Positions 52,824-62,663 of a stretch of DNA of 64,000 nt are shown piece by piece. Source of the stretch: Zobellia galactanivorans (GTDB lineage Bacteria > Bacteroidota > Bacteroidia > Flavobacteriales > Flavobacteriaceae). Position 1 is the first letter of the stretch. Each line of letters begins with the position of its first letter. The position numbers and the translations under genes were made by a program. The stretch is from contig NC_015844.1 of assembly GCF_000973105.1 (NCBI RefSeq), positions 3,964,501 through 4,028,500 of the forward strand, read 5' to 3'. The notes under the pieces are model-generated. The model was not told the origin of the DNA, made no database searches, and saw only the letters and a list, made by a program, of their open reading frames with translations.

Positions 52824-53700
52824 ATTTTCGTTTAAAGAGGCTTATGACCTTACTTACCAGTTTAACGACGACCAAGACCACAAAACCTACGCCGAGGCCT
52901 ACCAAGAATTCTTTGATAATGCTTGGAAGCTCGGGAAGGAGGTCGTGAAAGAAATGAATGTTATGGGCAAAAATACCTCCAGCGACCAACAAGAGTGCAA
53001 TAGTACCGATTACCGATAAACTCTTGATGACCCATGGCAGGGCATTGACCAATAACCTACCGACGTAGTCGGAGAAACTATCGTCCCTTTCGTTAAGGTT
53101 GATGAGTCGTAGTCCGAATTCATCCATACGAACGATCAAGGCTACTATACCGTAAACCCCGATGGTAGCGATCAAGGCAATTAAGGATACTACGGGAATC
53201 TGTATGGAAAGTGGTTCTTCGGCAACCGAGCCCAAGGCAATGATCACAATTTCTACGGAAAGTATAAAATCGGTAACAATGGCCGCCTTTACCCTTTCCT
53301 TTTCCAAGGCCAATATGTCGGCTTCGGTAAGGTTCAGCATAGAGGCCTCGTGTTCTTCGTGGCGGTGTGGAACAAAGATTTCGTAGATTTTTTCGGCACC
53401 CTCATAGGCAAGGTAGAGTCCCCCTAAGACCAAGGCAACGATTATGGCCGATGGCAGGAATGCACTTAATAGGAAGGCGATAGGCAGAATAATAAGCTTG
53501 TTCAGCAAAGAACCTTTGGAGATAGCCCAGAGTACGGGTATTTCGCGACTTGACATAAAGCCGGAGGCCTTTTCGGCGTTTACCGCCAAATCATCACCTA
53601 GAATACCGGCCGTTTTCTTGGCCGTAATTTTACTCATGGCGGCAACATCGTCCATAAGTGTAGCAATATCATCTAGTAAGGCGAAAAATCCGGAAGCCAT
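52822..53700 (-). CDS. DUF808-family inner-membrane protein
   Basis: 292 residues with about six membrane helices (LIILPIAFLLSAFLPSAIIV, AAIVTDFILSVEIVIIALG, VSLIALIATIGVYGIVALIV, LSVIGTIALLLVAGGIF). The start MASGFFALLDDIATLMDDVAAMSKITAKKTAGILGDDLAVNAEKASGF is the typical DUF808/YedI opening. Function unknown, envelope protein. Confidence 0.92.
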   Translation of the reverse strand: MASGFFALLDDIATLMDDVAAMSKITAKKTAGILGDDLAVNAEKASGFMSSREIPVLWAISKGSLLNKLIILPIAFLLSAFLPSAIIVALVLGGLYLAYEGAEKIYEIFVPHRHEEHEASMLNLTEADILALEKERVKAAIVTDFILSVEIVIIALGSVAEEPLSIQIPVVSLIALIATIGVYGIVALIVRMDEFGLRLINLNERDDSFSDYVGRLLVNALPWVIKSLSVIGTIALLLVAGGIFAHNIHFFHDLLPELPSIIKEFLVGLGVGFVVLVVVKLVSKVISLFKRK

Positions 53701-54174
53701 AATTCAAGGGTACTTTTAATTAATGATTCTGTTTTATTCTATTGACCGGTTTCTAGATTCTAGGATAAAGGCCCAAATCGGGAATGGGTGAATTAGGCTT
53801 CCTAAAATCTTAAAGTCCAAAAATCTTAAAATCCATCCAATAATCAATACTATTCTTATAGTATATATAAAATATTTTAGAATTGATGTTGATTTTTTTT
53901 CAACTCAAAACCATAAGGAAGGGAATTTGGGCCCTGTTTTTACATGGAAAAAAGGGGGTAAAGTAGGAATTGGGAATTACAGGGGCGCGTGCTCAGTTGA
54001 GGAAAATTATTGATATGGAAAATAAAAATCAGCATCACCTTATTTCAAAGGGATGAGGCGATTATATATGATTTTAAAACTATCTTTGTAAAATAACTAT
54101 AATAAGTTTTTTTAGATTTGTTTCAAATCATATGAAATTAGTTATATTGAGCTATATTTAGGTGTGAACTATCT

Positions 54175-54199
54175 TTTTTGTGCAATTTTTGCACAAAAA
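54175..54199. promoter_or_regulatory. Perfect 11-3-11 palindrome upstream of the ROK gene
   Basis: TTTTTGTGCAA-TTT-TTGCACAAAAA. A TAnnTTTG box (TATCTTTG) lies at 54243-54250 and another at 54081-54088. A smaller GATTTG-TTT-CAAATC palindrome is at 54115-54129. A binding site for the local ROK protein is possible. The rest of 53701-54174 is AT-rich with no gene seen. Confidence 0.45.
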
Positions 54200-54348
54200 T
54201 AGGGTAAAATTGTTTTTTAAGTATTTATGAAATCAATTTTAATATCTTTGGTTTGTACGTGTAAACATAAATTTTGAATCATAGTTTTTGATTTTTAAGC
54301 GGTAAGAAGGCTGGATGTATGGAAAAGTGGGGGAAGTGTAAAAAGGGC

Positions 54349-54596
54349 GATAGTGCCGATGATATCGCTTCTCAGACTAGGTTAGGTAAAGAGTTAAAAG
54401 GAATTTAGAAAATAATCATTAAGCCTTCCGAGACAAAATCCGTACATTTTACGGTCGATTCCGAAATGTTGGAATTTACAGGGTTGAATATGGACAAAAC
54501 GATAGAAACCGGAAGTTTTACCTTTATGCTAGGAGCTCTTCGGAAGAAGGACTTAGCGGTAATTTTAGGTTTGATAAGAATAAAATGGAAACATAA
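54349..54596 (+). pseudogene. Decayed C-terminus of a GH3 glycosidase (FnIII-like domain)
   Basis: Reading + strand in pieces gives DDIASQTRLGKELKG, then a TAG at 54406-54408, then PSETKSVHFTVDSEMLEFTG, DKTIETGSFTFMLG, and after a one-base loss near 54537 SSEEGLSGNFRFDKN ending at TAA 54594-54596. This is the FnIII-like C-terminal domain of family 3 beta-glycosidases (RPVKELKGF... PGETKTVHFTI... type). The rest of the gene is absent, so it is a gene relic. Confidence 0.65.
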
Positions 54597-54616
54597 AATG
54601 TAGGCGAAAGGAACTT

Positions 54617-54699
54617 TGTGTTTTTTTAGATAACAACCGACCCTCACGTTTATGGGGAGAACAGTAAAAGAAATAAGCCTATAGTCTAAAAAAAACACA
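54617..54699 (+). repeat. Inverted repeat in the ROK leader
   Basis: TGTGTTTTTTTAGA at 54617-54630 and TCTAAAAAAAACACA at 54685-54699 are complementary apart from one extra A; the loop is 54 nt. It may fold in mRNA upstream of ATG 54770 or be the ends of a small excised element. Confidence 0.45.
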
Positions 54700-54769
54700 T
54701 ATGGAATAGAGTCTTTGGGCATTTTCTGATGTAATGTTTCAAAGGAAAAAATAAAAGGTAGTGTAAAGA

Positions 54770-56005
54770 ATGAAAAAGGAATATTCAAAAATGGATGTAA
54801 GTCTCTTACATCTTGCAAATAAAAAAGTGGTCTTGCGCCTTATAAAGGATCACGATGAAATTAGTCGTTCCGTTTTGGCCAAAAAATCGGGATTGACGCC
54901 TCCGTCCATTACGCGTATAGTAGATGAGTTGATTACCAAGGACCAATTGGTGAAAAGCTTAGGGGTAGGGGATTCCAGTGGGGGGCGCCCCCCGCTGATC
55001 GTTAAATTCAAAAACCAAAACAACCTTATTATCGGTATAGATTTGGGAGCCACTTATATTAGGGGATGTCTGGTCGATTTGAACGCCAATTTTATTTCTG
55101 AAATCCAGGTGCCTACCGAGCTGGAAAAAGGGTTTTACAGCATCATCGATAAGATGATAAAGGTGGTTAATAAGCTTAAGGCCCGTAAAGAACCCGATGC
55201 CAAAATCTGGGGTGTTGGAATAGGGGTGGCCGGTCTGGTCAATAGCGAGACGGGTATAATAGAATCTTCCCCTGATTTTCAATGGTCTCATATCGACCTA
55301 AGAAAAGAGCTGGAAGACCAAATGGATCTGCCTTTCTTTTATGATAATTCCACCCGCCTTATGGCCTTGGGTGAATTGAAAATGGGACTAAAGAGCCATC
55401 AAAAGAATTTTGCGGTAATCAATATTGGGTACGGAATTGCTTCCGGTCTAGTAGTAGAGGGCAACCTGTTAAAGGGTTACTCGGGTTTTGCTGGTGAGTT
55501 TGGACATATTTCCGTAGATACGGATAGCGAGGTACAGTGTAAATGTGGGATGTACGGTTGCTTGGAAGCATTGGCCTCGGGTCGGAGAATAGCTAGTTTG
55601 GGTAAGCTTGCCTTGGCCAATGGGAGTTCTGGGCTCTTGGAAAAACTGAGCATGGGCAAGGAAGAATTGATAACGGCCGAGCTCGTGGCAAAGGCCGCGA
55701 AAAAAGGAGATGAAGCTTCCTTGAAAATATACGAAGAGGTTGCCGAGTACCTCTGCAAGGGTATCGGTACCATAGCGAACCTGTTGAATCCGGAAACGGT
55801 GTATGTAGGAGGTGGGGTTTCGTTGAGCGGCGACCTGTTGTTTGATCTTATAGAGAAAAAAAAGGGCAAATATTTATTGCCCGCCAGTTCAAATGTAGCG
55901 ATAAGGCCTTCTACTTTTGGAGACCAGGCAACTTCGATAGGGGCGGTATCCTTAATATTGGAAAAGGTGCTGAACCTAGAATTATCCTCTTTGGAGGAGG
56001 GGTAA
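54770..56005 (+). CDS. ROK-family transcriptional regulator (NagC/Mlc-like)
   Basis: 411 residues: N-terminal winged helix (ISRSVLAKKSGLTPPSITRIVDELITKDQL, about 32-62) then the ROK sugar-kinase-like fold with GIDLGATYIRG, GVGIGVAGLVN, FYDNSTR and the zinc motif GEFGH...CKCGMYGCLE. Kinase-like residues remain, but the DNA-binding domain makes it a regulator responding to a sugar or sugar phosphate. It stands just upstream of the second sulfatase cluster and probably controls it. Confidence 0.92.
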   Translation: MKKEYSKMDVSLLHLANKKVVLRLIKDHDEISRSVLAKKSGLTPPSITRIVDELITKDQLVKSLGVGDSSGGRPPLIVKFKNQNNLIIGIDLGATYIRGCLVDLNANFISEIQVPTELEKGFYSIIDKMIKVVNKLKARKEPDAKIWGVGIGVAGLVNSETGIIESSPDFQWSHIDLRKELEDQMDLPFFYDNSTRLMALGELKMGLKSHQKNFAVINIGYGIASGLVVEGNLLKGYSGFAGEFGHISVDTDSEVQCKCGMYGCLEALASGRRIASLGKLALANGSSGLLEKLSMGKEELITAELVAKAAKKGDEASLKIYEEVAEYLCKGIGTIANLLNPETVYVGGGVSLSGDLLFDLIEKKKGKYLLPASSNVAIRPSTFGDQATSIGAVSLILEKVLNLELSSLEEG

Positions 56006-56060
56006 ATTGGGGCTGACCTTCCCCTTTATGTTTTGATTTATACATATATATCTGATACAA

Positions 56061-57917
56061 ATGCGCAAAAGGAATTCAAATTACATAGTGACGGCTGTTT
56101 TGGCCGTCATTTTTTTTAGCTGTAAAAACGAGAGTAATACCCCAAAAGACATAGTGGCGGCAAAAAGGCCGAATGTCATCTTGATCATGACCGATGATCA
56201 GGGGTACGGAGATTTGGCATGCCACGGTAGTCCCTACGTTAAAACCCCGGCACTCGATTCCTTGTATGCGGAGAGCGTTCGCTTTACGGACTTCCATGTG
56301 GATCCATCCTGTTCGCCTACTCGGGCGGCTATTTTAACGGGGAACTATTCGGCTAGGGCCGGAGTATGGCATACCATAGGGGGGCGATCATTGTTAAAAG
56401 AAGGTATGGTCACCATGCCCGAAGTGTTTGCTTCCAACGGTTATGAGACCGCTGTGTTCGGTAAGTGGCACTTGGGTGAGAATTACCCGTTTCGACCACA
56501 GGATAGAGGGTTTAAAGAGGCTATCGTGCATGGTGGTGGTGGCATAGGACAGGGGCCTGACTACTGGGGCAATGATTATTTCGATGACACCTATAAACAC
56601 AATGGGAAGTTTGAAAAGTACGAGGGCTATTGTAATGAAGTGTGGTTCGATCAGGCAATTGAATACATAGATGAAAATAAGGAAAATCCATTTTTTTGCT
56701 ATTTGACCACCAATCTGCCCCACGCTCCCCTTCATGTTGATGAAAAATACGTAGCGCCATACAGGGGCGAGGTTTCTGACCGTTTGGCCAATTATTACGG
56801 TATGGTCGATAATATTGACGAAAACGTTAAAAAATTGTTAAATAAAATTGACGAGGTAGGGCTTAAAGAGAACACGATCGTCATATTCATGACGGATAAT
56901 GGCCCCTGCCCTTGGTTTGGGGGAGTGGAAATGGATTTTGATACCGGCTATATTGAAGAGGGCTATACGGCGGGTATGAGGGGAGCGAAAATATGGGGTT
57001 ATGAAAATGCCCACCGTGTACCATTTTTTATGCGTTGGCCCAATGGGGGCATTTCTGGCGGTAAAGATGTCGATGCCATAGCTGCCCATATCGACATCAT
57101 GCCCACATTGATTGATCTCTGTGATTTGACCACGGACAGTGGGTTGAAGCTGGATGGTCGTAGTTTGGCGCCGATCCTGAATAAGACCATTGATAAATGG
57201 CCTGATGAGCGCAAATTGATCGTGCAAAACCAACGGGTGGAATATCCGGTAAAAGATAAGGAGTACCAAGTTCTTACAGAGGAATGGCGATTAGTGAAAA
57301 GGGAAAGGAATGAGCTATATGATATTAAAAAGGATCCCGAACAGAAACACGATGTGGCCCATGAACATCCTGAGGTGATAAAAAGATTGTATGCCGATTA
57401 TGAAGCTTGGTGGAACGATGTTTCCGTAGGTTTTGATGAATATGCTAAAATCCATATCGGCAACCCTAGTGAAGACCCCGTAGGGATGTACGCTCACGAT
57501 GCACATAGCAGAAACGGAAAAAAGATATGGGTGGTCGATGTTGAAAAAGCGGGCACCTATGAAATACGGCTCAATCGATGGCCTGAAGAGTCGGGAAAAA
57601 GGATCGTAGAAAATAAATCGGGAAATGCGGAAGTAGCGGTTACGGATGCTTGGTTGAAGGTAGGGAATATAGAACGGCGTAAAAAGGTGGATAAAGATAT
57701 GACCACCGTTACGTTTAATGTGGATATAAATGCGGGAACGACCTGTATAGAAACAGCGTTCCATATGCCGGAAGAGGGCAAGACCTTGGCGACCCAATGT
57801 ATGTATGTGAGCTACCTAGGAGGGCTTGGTGAAGATGACCTGAATACCTATGTGGCTTCAGATCCAGATGAGATTTTGAAAAAGGGATACGAGCAAAACG
57901 TAATACCCTATGATTGA
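56061..57917 (+). CDS. Type-I sulfatase, long form with C-terminal beta extension
   Basis: 618 residues, lipobox IFFSC (Cys21). MTDDQGYGDLA (43-53) and CSPTR (84-88, Cys84) are the catalytic motifs; HGGGGIGQGPDYWGNDYFDD and the C-terminal AGTYEIRLNRWPEE segment identify it as the third paralogue of the sulfatases at 2778 and 24449. The shared gene suggests the two loci attack related glycans. 55 bp after the ROK gene, 32 bp before the next sulfatase. Confidence 0.93.
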   Translation: MRKRNSNYIVTAVLAVIFFSCKNESNTPKDIVAAKRPNVILIMTDDQGYGDLACHGSPYVKTPALDSLYAESVRFTDFHVDPSCSPTRAAILTGNYSARAGVWHTIGGRSLLKEGMVTMPEVFASNGYETAVFGKWHLGENYPFRPQDRGFKEAIVHGGGGIGQGPDYWGNDYFDDTYKHNGKFEKYEGYCNEVWFDQAIEYIDENKENPFFCYLTTNLPHAPLHVDEKYVAPYRGEVSDRLANYYGMVDNIDENVKKLLNKIDEVGLKENTIVIFMTDNGPCPWFGGVEMDFDTGYIEEGYTAGMRGAKIWGYENAHRVPFFMRWPNGGISGGKDVDAIAAHIDIMPTLIDLCDLTTDSGLKLDGRSLAPILNKTIDKWPDERKLIVQNQRVEYPVKDKEYQVLTEEWRLVKRERNELYDIKKDPEQKHDVAHEHPEVIKRLYADYEAWWNDVSVGFDEYAKIHIGNPSEDPVGMYAHDAHSRNGKKIWVVDVEKAGTYEIRLNRWPEESGKRIVENKSGNAEVAVTDAWLKVGNIERRKKVDKDMTTVTFNVDINAGTTCIETAFHMPEEGKTLATQCMYVSYLGGLGEDDLNTYVASDPDEILKKGYEQNVIPYD

Positions 57918-57949
57918 TATTTAATTCGAATTTTACTTAAAACGATAGT

Positions 57950-59359
57950 ATGGGGAAATTGGGCATGGCAATAATAACTACGGCAGGAATCGCCTTTTTG
58001 TTCGGATGTAACGACCGTCCTCAAAAGGAAGCTGTTAGTGCAAAGGTAGGGAAGCCCAATATCATATTTGTTCTTACGGATGACCAGCGATGGGATGCTT
58101 TGGGGTTTGCGGGCAATACTATTATAAAAACCCCGAACATGGATAAATTGGCCCAATCTGGAGTTTATTTTAAGAACGCCTTGGTAACTACCCCCATTTG
58201 CGCCGCCAGTCGCGCTACCATACTTACGGGACTTTATGAGAGAACCCACGACTTCAATTTCGGGAAACCGAAATTGAATAATGGCTATATGTTAGAGAGT
58301 TATCCCTACCTTCTTAAAAAGGCAGGGTATAGAACGGGACTTATCGGTAAGTTTGGGGTGAAGGTCAATGAGGGGATTGAAGATTCTTTGTTCGATGTCA
58401 GTATCAAAACCTTTTGGCCGTATTTAAGGGAAGTAGATGGAAAGCAAGTCCATTTGGCCGATATGAACGGGAATCATGCCATCGATTTTATTAAGGAAAG
58501 CAAAGACCAGCCGTTTTGCTTATCCCTTTCCTTTTGGTCTCCCCATGCTGATGATGGCGCCAAGGAACAATACTTCTGGCCAGCATATGTAGATAGTCTG
58601 TATGTGTCGGACCATATTCCCGTTCCCGATACGGCCGACCCGAAATTCTTTGAGGCCTTGCCGGAGTTCATGAAGAAATCAATGAACAGAAAGCGATGGT
58701 ATTGGCGATATGATACCCCCGAAAAATTCCAGGAAATGGTCAAGGGCTATTATCGTATGATCAGTGGCGTCGATAGTGTTCTTGGTAGAATTAGGGCTAC
58801 GCTCGAAAAGGAAGGTTTGGCCGATAATACCATTATCGTGCTGATGGGAGACAACGGATACTATTTGGGAGAACGTGGTTTTGCGGGTAAGTGGCTTATG
58901 CATGAACAATCCTTGCGCGTGCCCTTGGTGATTTATGATCCGAGACAACCCGAAAACCTTCGGGGGAAAACCTTTGATGAGATGGTTTTGAACTTGGATA
59001 TCGCACCAACCTTATTAGATTACGCCGATGTGGGCATACCGGAAAGCTACCAAGGGAAAACGCTAAAAGGTTTTACCGATGGAGATGTCGAAGATTGGAG
59101 GACTTCAGCTTTTTTCGAGCATCAAAGGGAAGGGGAGTCCTTATTGCCCAAAACCGAAAGCTTTAGGGATGAGACCTATAAATTCATCCGCTATGAAGGC
59201 GCGCCCGATTTTATAGAGTTTTACAATTTTAGGGAAGATGTGAGCGAGGTGCATAACTTGGCCTTGGATCCTGATTACGCAGAACTAGTGGAACTGTATG
59301 CTAAAAAATGTGATTCGGTTATTCAGGGCTTGATGGCAGATCGTATCGTAGGGAAGTAA
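57950..59359 (+). CDS. Type-I sulfatase, lipoprotein, C-x-A-x-R type
   Basis: 469 residues, lipobox FLFGC (Cys20). LTDDQRWDALG and CAASR (84-88, Cys84): the residue after formylglycine-x is Ala instead of Pro, an accepted variant of the motif. GKFGVKVNEG replaces the usual GKWHLG. MGDNGYYLGERGFAGKWLMHEQ is the second signature. Exported enzyme of the ROK-linked cluster. Confidence 0.9.
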   Translation: MGKLGMAIITTAGIAFLFGCNDRPQKEAVSAKVGKPNIIFVLTDDQRWDALGFAGNTIIKTPNMDKLAQSGVYFKNALVTTPICAASRATILTGLYERTHDFNFGKPKLNNGYMLESYPYLLKKAGYRTGLIGKFGVKVNEGIEDSLFDVSIKTFWPYLREVDGKQVHLADMNGNHAIDFIKESKDQPFCLSLSFWSPHADDGAKEQYFWPAYVDSLYVSDHIPVPDTADPKFFEALPEFMKKSMNRKRWYWRYDTPEKFQEMVKGYYRMISGVDSVLGRIRATLEKEGLADNTIIVLMGDNGYYLGERGFAGKWLMHEQSLRVPLVIYDPRQPENLRGKTFDEMVLNLDIAPTLLDYADVGIPESYQGKTLKGFTDGDVEDWRTSAFFEHQREGESLLPKTESFRDETYKFIRYEGAPDFIEFYNFREDVSEVHNLALDPDYAELVELYAKKCDSVIQGLMADRIVGK

Positions 59360-59571
59360 GCTTCCTTATATCTGTAAGAAAAAAATGTTATAAACTAATA
59401 TTAACCTTGCAAATCTGCTTTGTGATTGAAGCCGGACTCATATGTCCATACTTTGGTCGAACTATCAAAATAGTATCATTTACGGGTAATTTTGTTGTGC
59501 AATTTTAACATTTTTATAACTAAGTTTACACTTTTTAAAGGCATTTTAATATCCTAGGAATCCAGCTAAAT

Positions 59572-62500
59572 ATGATGAAAGGTTTATTCAGCACTATTAT
59601 TTTTATTGTCGGTTTTGTGTCACTTGCCTATACGCAATCTAGTGAGGACGGTAAATGGAATGACGAAGCTATAGATAAGCTCATTGCCGAATCTGAGTTG
59701 ATTCCTATACAGATTACAGGGGACAAGGATAATAGGATCAATATTGTTATTATGAACCAATGGACTGCTGCCGATGAAGCTCCTTATAATAGTCCTGATA
59801 TGAGAGGCGAATTCGTAAAGGATATTGAGGAATCTATGGTAGCTGCCTTGACCTACGGCGATGAAAGGGCGCAAACCGCCTATGCCAGTTACAAAGAATT
59901 TTTTAATGTCTACGGATTGTGGGCGCCTTCTGTTCCCGAGTGGAAAAAGGGTATCGATAGGGAAACCGTAGATGCCATTCGTGACAAGTTATTTCTACCT
60001 TGGAAAAATGAGCACAGGGGCTGGGTGACCTTTCTAGTTATGCCTAACAGGGACAAGGGGGGCGGTGGCGCGGCAAGAAACCTTGAAGAAAGGGTTGGTA
60101 CGGCCGTGATTGCCGGGAATGGCATAGGGAAAATGTTACATGAGATCTCACATACCTGTATGAGTTTGGGGGATGAATATACTACGGCCGCGACGGGCAC
60201 GGGAGCTTTTCCGACCTATGCGGCCGATTTAAATTATGAAAGGGAGAAAATCAAATGGCGAAAATGGATCGACCCGGAAACGCCACTTCCCACACCCTAT
60301 GAGGAAGAATATATCGATAAAGTAGGTGCTTTTGAGGGGAACCAATATCATTTGGTAGATTACTACCGGTCTACGGCCCAAGGCTGTATCATGGGGGCAG
60401 GCGTGTTCGATAATACCGAAGAAATGTGTCCTGTCTGTAACCAAAGGGTCTCTATGCGGGTCTATGATTTGGTCGATCCCGTAAATGGCTTTAGTCCTTC
60501 GGAAACCTCCATTGAAATAGAGGGTGTACAGAAAATGCATTTTTCTGTGGACCACATTGTGCCAGAGCCGAATACCCAGGTCGCCAGATGGTTTTTAAAT
60601 GGGAAACTGATTGCCGAGGGGGTAGATGGGATAGACGTAGAGCTTGGGAAAATTGCCCGTTACGAGCTGGTTTGCTCTATAAGCGATGAAACGGAATATA
60701 TCCGTCCTGATCCACCTTTTTCTAGATTTCCAAAGTTTGAGGTAAGGTGGGAAATCAGTTCTAAATCGGCCCCAACGAAGGCTTCACCATTGGTTGTAAA
60801 ACTTTCCAAAACGCCTGTTTCTGGAGAAAAAACAGTATGGAATATTACATCGGATATTTCTGGAGGCGTGCCTCCATATAGTTATCAATGGTCTGACGGA
60901 ACAACAGGGCCCACTTTGAAAGATAGTGGCCTGGGTATATACGAATTGACCGTTACCGATAGTGAGTACAGGACTGCAACGTCTGGTATCGATATTTATG
61001 CCGGTGGCCTCGCTTCAAAGACCAAGAAGTCAAAATCTAAAAAACGAAAGAAAAAAAATGAAATCAGTGTCGGGTGTAATATAAAGGCATCGGACATAGG
61101 TAAGGCTAACGGTATGCTTGCCATTAGCCCTTCGGGAGGCAAGGCTCCCTATACGGTATTGTGGAAAAAGGGAAAATACCAATACGGTTCGCCGTGGGTG
61201 TATGAGTCGGAGAACGCAACTATTACTGATGCGGAGTATACGGTCAAACATCTTTTTAGTGCCAGCAACAATACTTATGTGGACTTAAAAGGGAACGAAG
61301 GTTCGGTTTCTTGGGAAGTGAAAGTAGCCAACAGCGGGATATATCCTGTAGATATTATCTATGCGGGTATTTTTATGAAAGGCTCTTCGGCAAAGCTGAT
61401 GGTCAATGGGGTCGAAGAAAAGGAATCGGTTCATTTCAATCAAACCCGGCCGCTCTATACCGGTTGGGATGTGGCCACCGCCAAAGTGTTTTTAAAGGAA
61501 GGAATAAATACGGTGAAGCTTTTCTCCAATGGGGAATCGCTTCCTAATCTCGATTATTTACGGGTCCCGACGCGTGTCGAGGCCATATCGGTTTCCGGCA
61601 ACGAAAGAATCGGTCTTGCGCCTGGCACCTACGAATATGTGGTCATGGATAGTGAATCGAACACTGTCGAAGGTGTAGTCGTACTTCCCGAAACCTATCC
61701 TTTTAAAATAAGCGATATAAGTGTAGAAAATACTTCGGAGGGCACCGTAGGTATAGCTAGTCCGGTTAACGGATATACCTATAAATGGTATGCTAAAGAT
61801 GCCCCACAGGTAAAGTTGGAGCACTATGAAAAGCCTTTGGGCGTCGGTAATACCTTTCGTGTGCCGCATAAGGGTACTTTTTATGTGGCCGCCTATAACG
61901 AGGCTACCAATGCGGAAAGTAGCAATAGAATTGGGTTTGCGGTAGGTGATATTGCCGATAGGAGAGAGGTGCGGATTACTCCGGAAGAATTAGGGGAGGA
62001 TGCGATAAAGTTATGGTTCGATTCAAGCGATATAGACGGAAACGGCAAACCCGATGAAGAAAACCCGGATCGCGGGCCGGTCAAGAGTTGGGAAGACAAG
62101 TCCATTCGAAATGGCTACGAACTTTTTATGAAATACGAACCCAATGCCCTGAACGGAAAGGGTGTGGCGGCATTTGACCACGTGTGGGTTTCTATAATGA
62201 AAGAGGAAGTTAAAGAATACCAGACCATAGTATTGGTCTATAAAGAGGGCAGTGTTTCTTTTCCGGGAACTAGCTTGTTTAGAGGGTTGAACGCTTTTAT
62301 TGGAAGGAGTAGCGATGTTAAGAAATCACTTTTCGACCTTGATGCGGTAGATGATAGAACAAAGAAGGGGCAGGTCTTTCTAAATGGAAAGAAAGTGGAT
62401 CCGTTCACGACCCCCAACCCCATGGAGTTCTGCATCCTAACAGTGGAATTAGCCTCTCCTTCCGATGTTCCTTTGGCCCGTACCGAAGGCTTGTGGGAAG

Positions 62501-62616
62501 GGGCCATTGCCGAAATGATATTGATCGACAGAAAATTATTGGATTGGGAACGAAAAGGTCTTGAAGAATATTTGAGGCGAAAATGGTTCGCTATGGTCGA
62601 TATCAAATTTGAATAA
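59572..62616 (+). CDS. M64-type metallopeptidase with SprB-like and carbohydrate-binding-like modules
   Basis: 1014 residues, signal peptide (GLFSTIIFIVGFVSLAYTQ). Peptidase domain to about residue 310 with HEISH (190-194) and DEY (201-203), fitting the M64 HExxHxxxxLxDEY pattern. Then Ig-like and SprB-like segments (GGVPPYSYQWSDGTTG), a Lys-rich linker at about 485-500, a CBM6/35-like domain (SWEVKVANSGIYPVDIIYAG ... LPNLDYLRV) and a C-terminal concanavalin-like domain (KLWFDSSDIDGNGKPDE). May process algal glycoproteins or enzymes bound to them. Gap 59360-59571 before it contains a TAnnTTTG box at 59487-59494. Confidence 0.8.
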   Translation: MMKGLFSTIIFIVGFVSLAYTQSSEDGKWNDEAIDKLIAESELIPIQITGDKDNRINIVIMNQWTAADEAPYNSPDMRGEFVKDIEESMVAALTYGDERAQTAYASYKEFFNVYGLWAPSVPEWKKGIDRETVDAIRDKLFLPWKNEHRGWVTFLVMPNRDKGGGGAARNLEERVGTAVIAGNGIGKMLHEISHTCMSLGDEYTTAATGTGAFPTYAADLNYEREKIKWRKWIDPETPLPTPYEEEYIDKVGAFEGNQYHLVDYYRSTAQGCIMGAGVFDNTEEMCPVCNQRVSMRVYDLVDPVNGFSPSETSIEIEGVQKMHFSVDHIVPEPNTQVARWFLNGKLIAEGVDGIDVELGKIARYELVCSISDETEYIRPDPPFSRFPKFEVRWEISSKSAPTKASPLVVKLSKTPVSGEKTVWNITSDISGGVPPYSYQWSDGTTGPTLKDSGLGIYELTVTDSEYRTATSGIDIYAGGLASKTKKSKSKKRKKKNEISVGCNIKASDIGKANGMLAISPSGGKAPYTVLWKKGKYQYGSPWVYESENATITDAEYTVKHLFSASNNTYVDLKGNEGSVSWEVKVANSGIYPVDIIYAGIFMKGSSAKLMVNGVEEKESVHFNQTRPLYTGWDVATAKVFLKEGINTVKLFSNGESLPNLDYLRVPTRVEAISVSGNERIGLAPGTYEYVVMDSESNTVEGVVVLPETYPFKISDISVENTSEGTVGIASPVNGYTYKWYAKDAPQVKLEHYEKPLGVGNTFRVPHKGTFYVAAYNEATNAESSNRIGFAVGDIADRREVRITPEELGEDAIKLWFDSSDIDGNGKPDEENPDRGPVKSWEDKSIRNGYELFMKYEPNALNGKGVAAFDHVWVSIMKEEVKEYQTIVLVYKEGSVSFPGTSLFRGLNAFIGRSSDVKKSLFDLDAVDDRTKKGQVFLNGKKVDPFTTPNPMEFCILTVELASPSDVPLARTEGLWEGAIAEMILIDRKLLDWERKGLEEYLRRKWFAMVDIKFE

Positions 62617-62663
62617 AACGAAGACAATAACTCATACTAGAATAATAATTTAATCCACTTAAA

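Noticed and set aside
54405-54818. 137-codon minus-strand ORF before the ROK gene
   Set aside because: Antisense to the GH3 relic and overlaps the ROK start; composition is that of random AT-rich frame.
59466-59488. CAAAATAGTATCATTTACGGGTA, similar to the fucose operator
   Set aside because: GTAT to GGTA spacing is 8 instead of 7 and the -7 box overlaps it; probably chance likeness.
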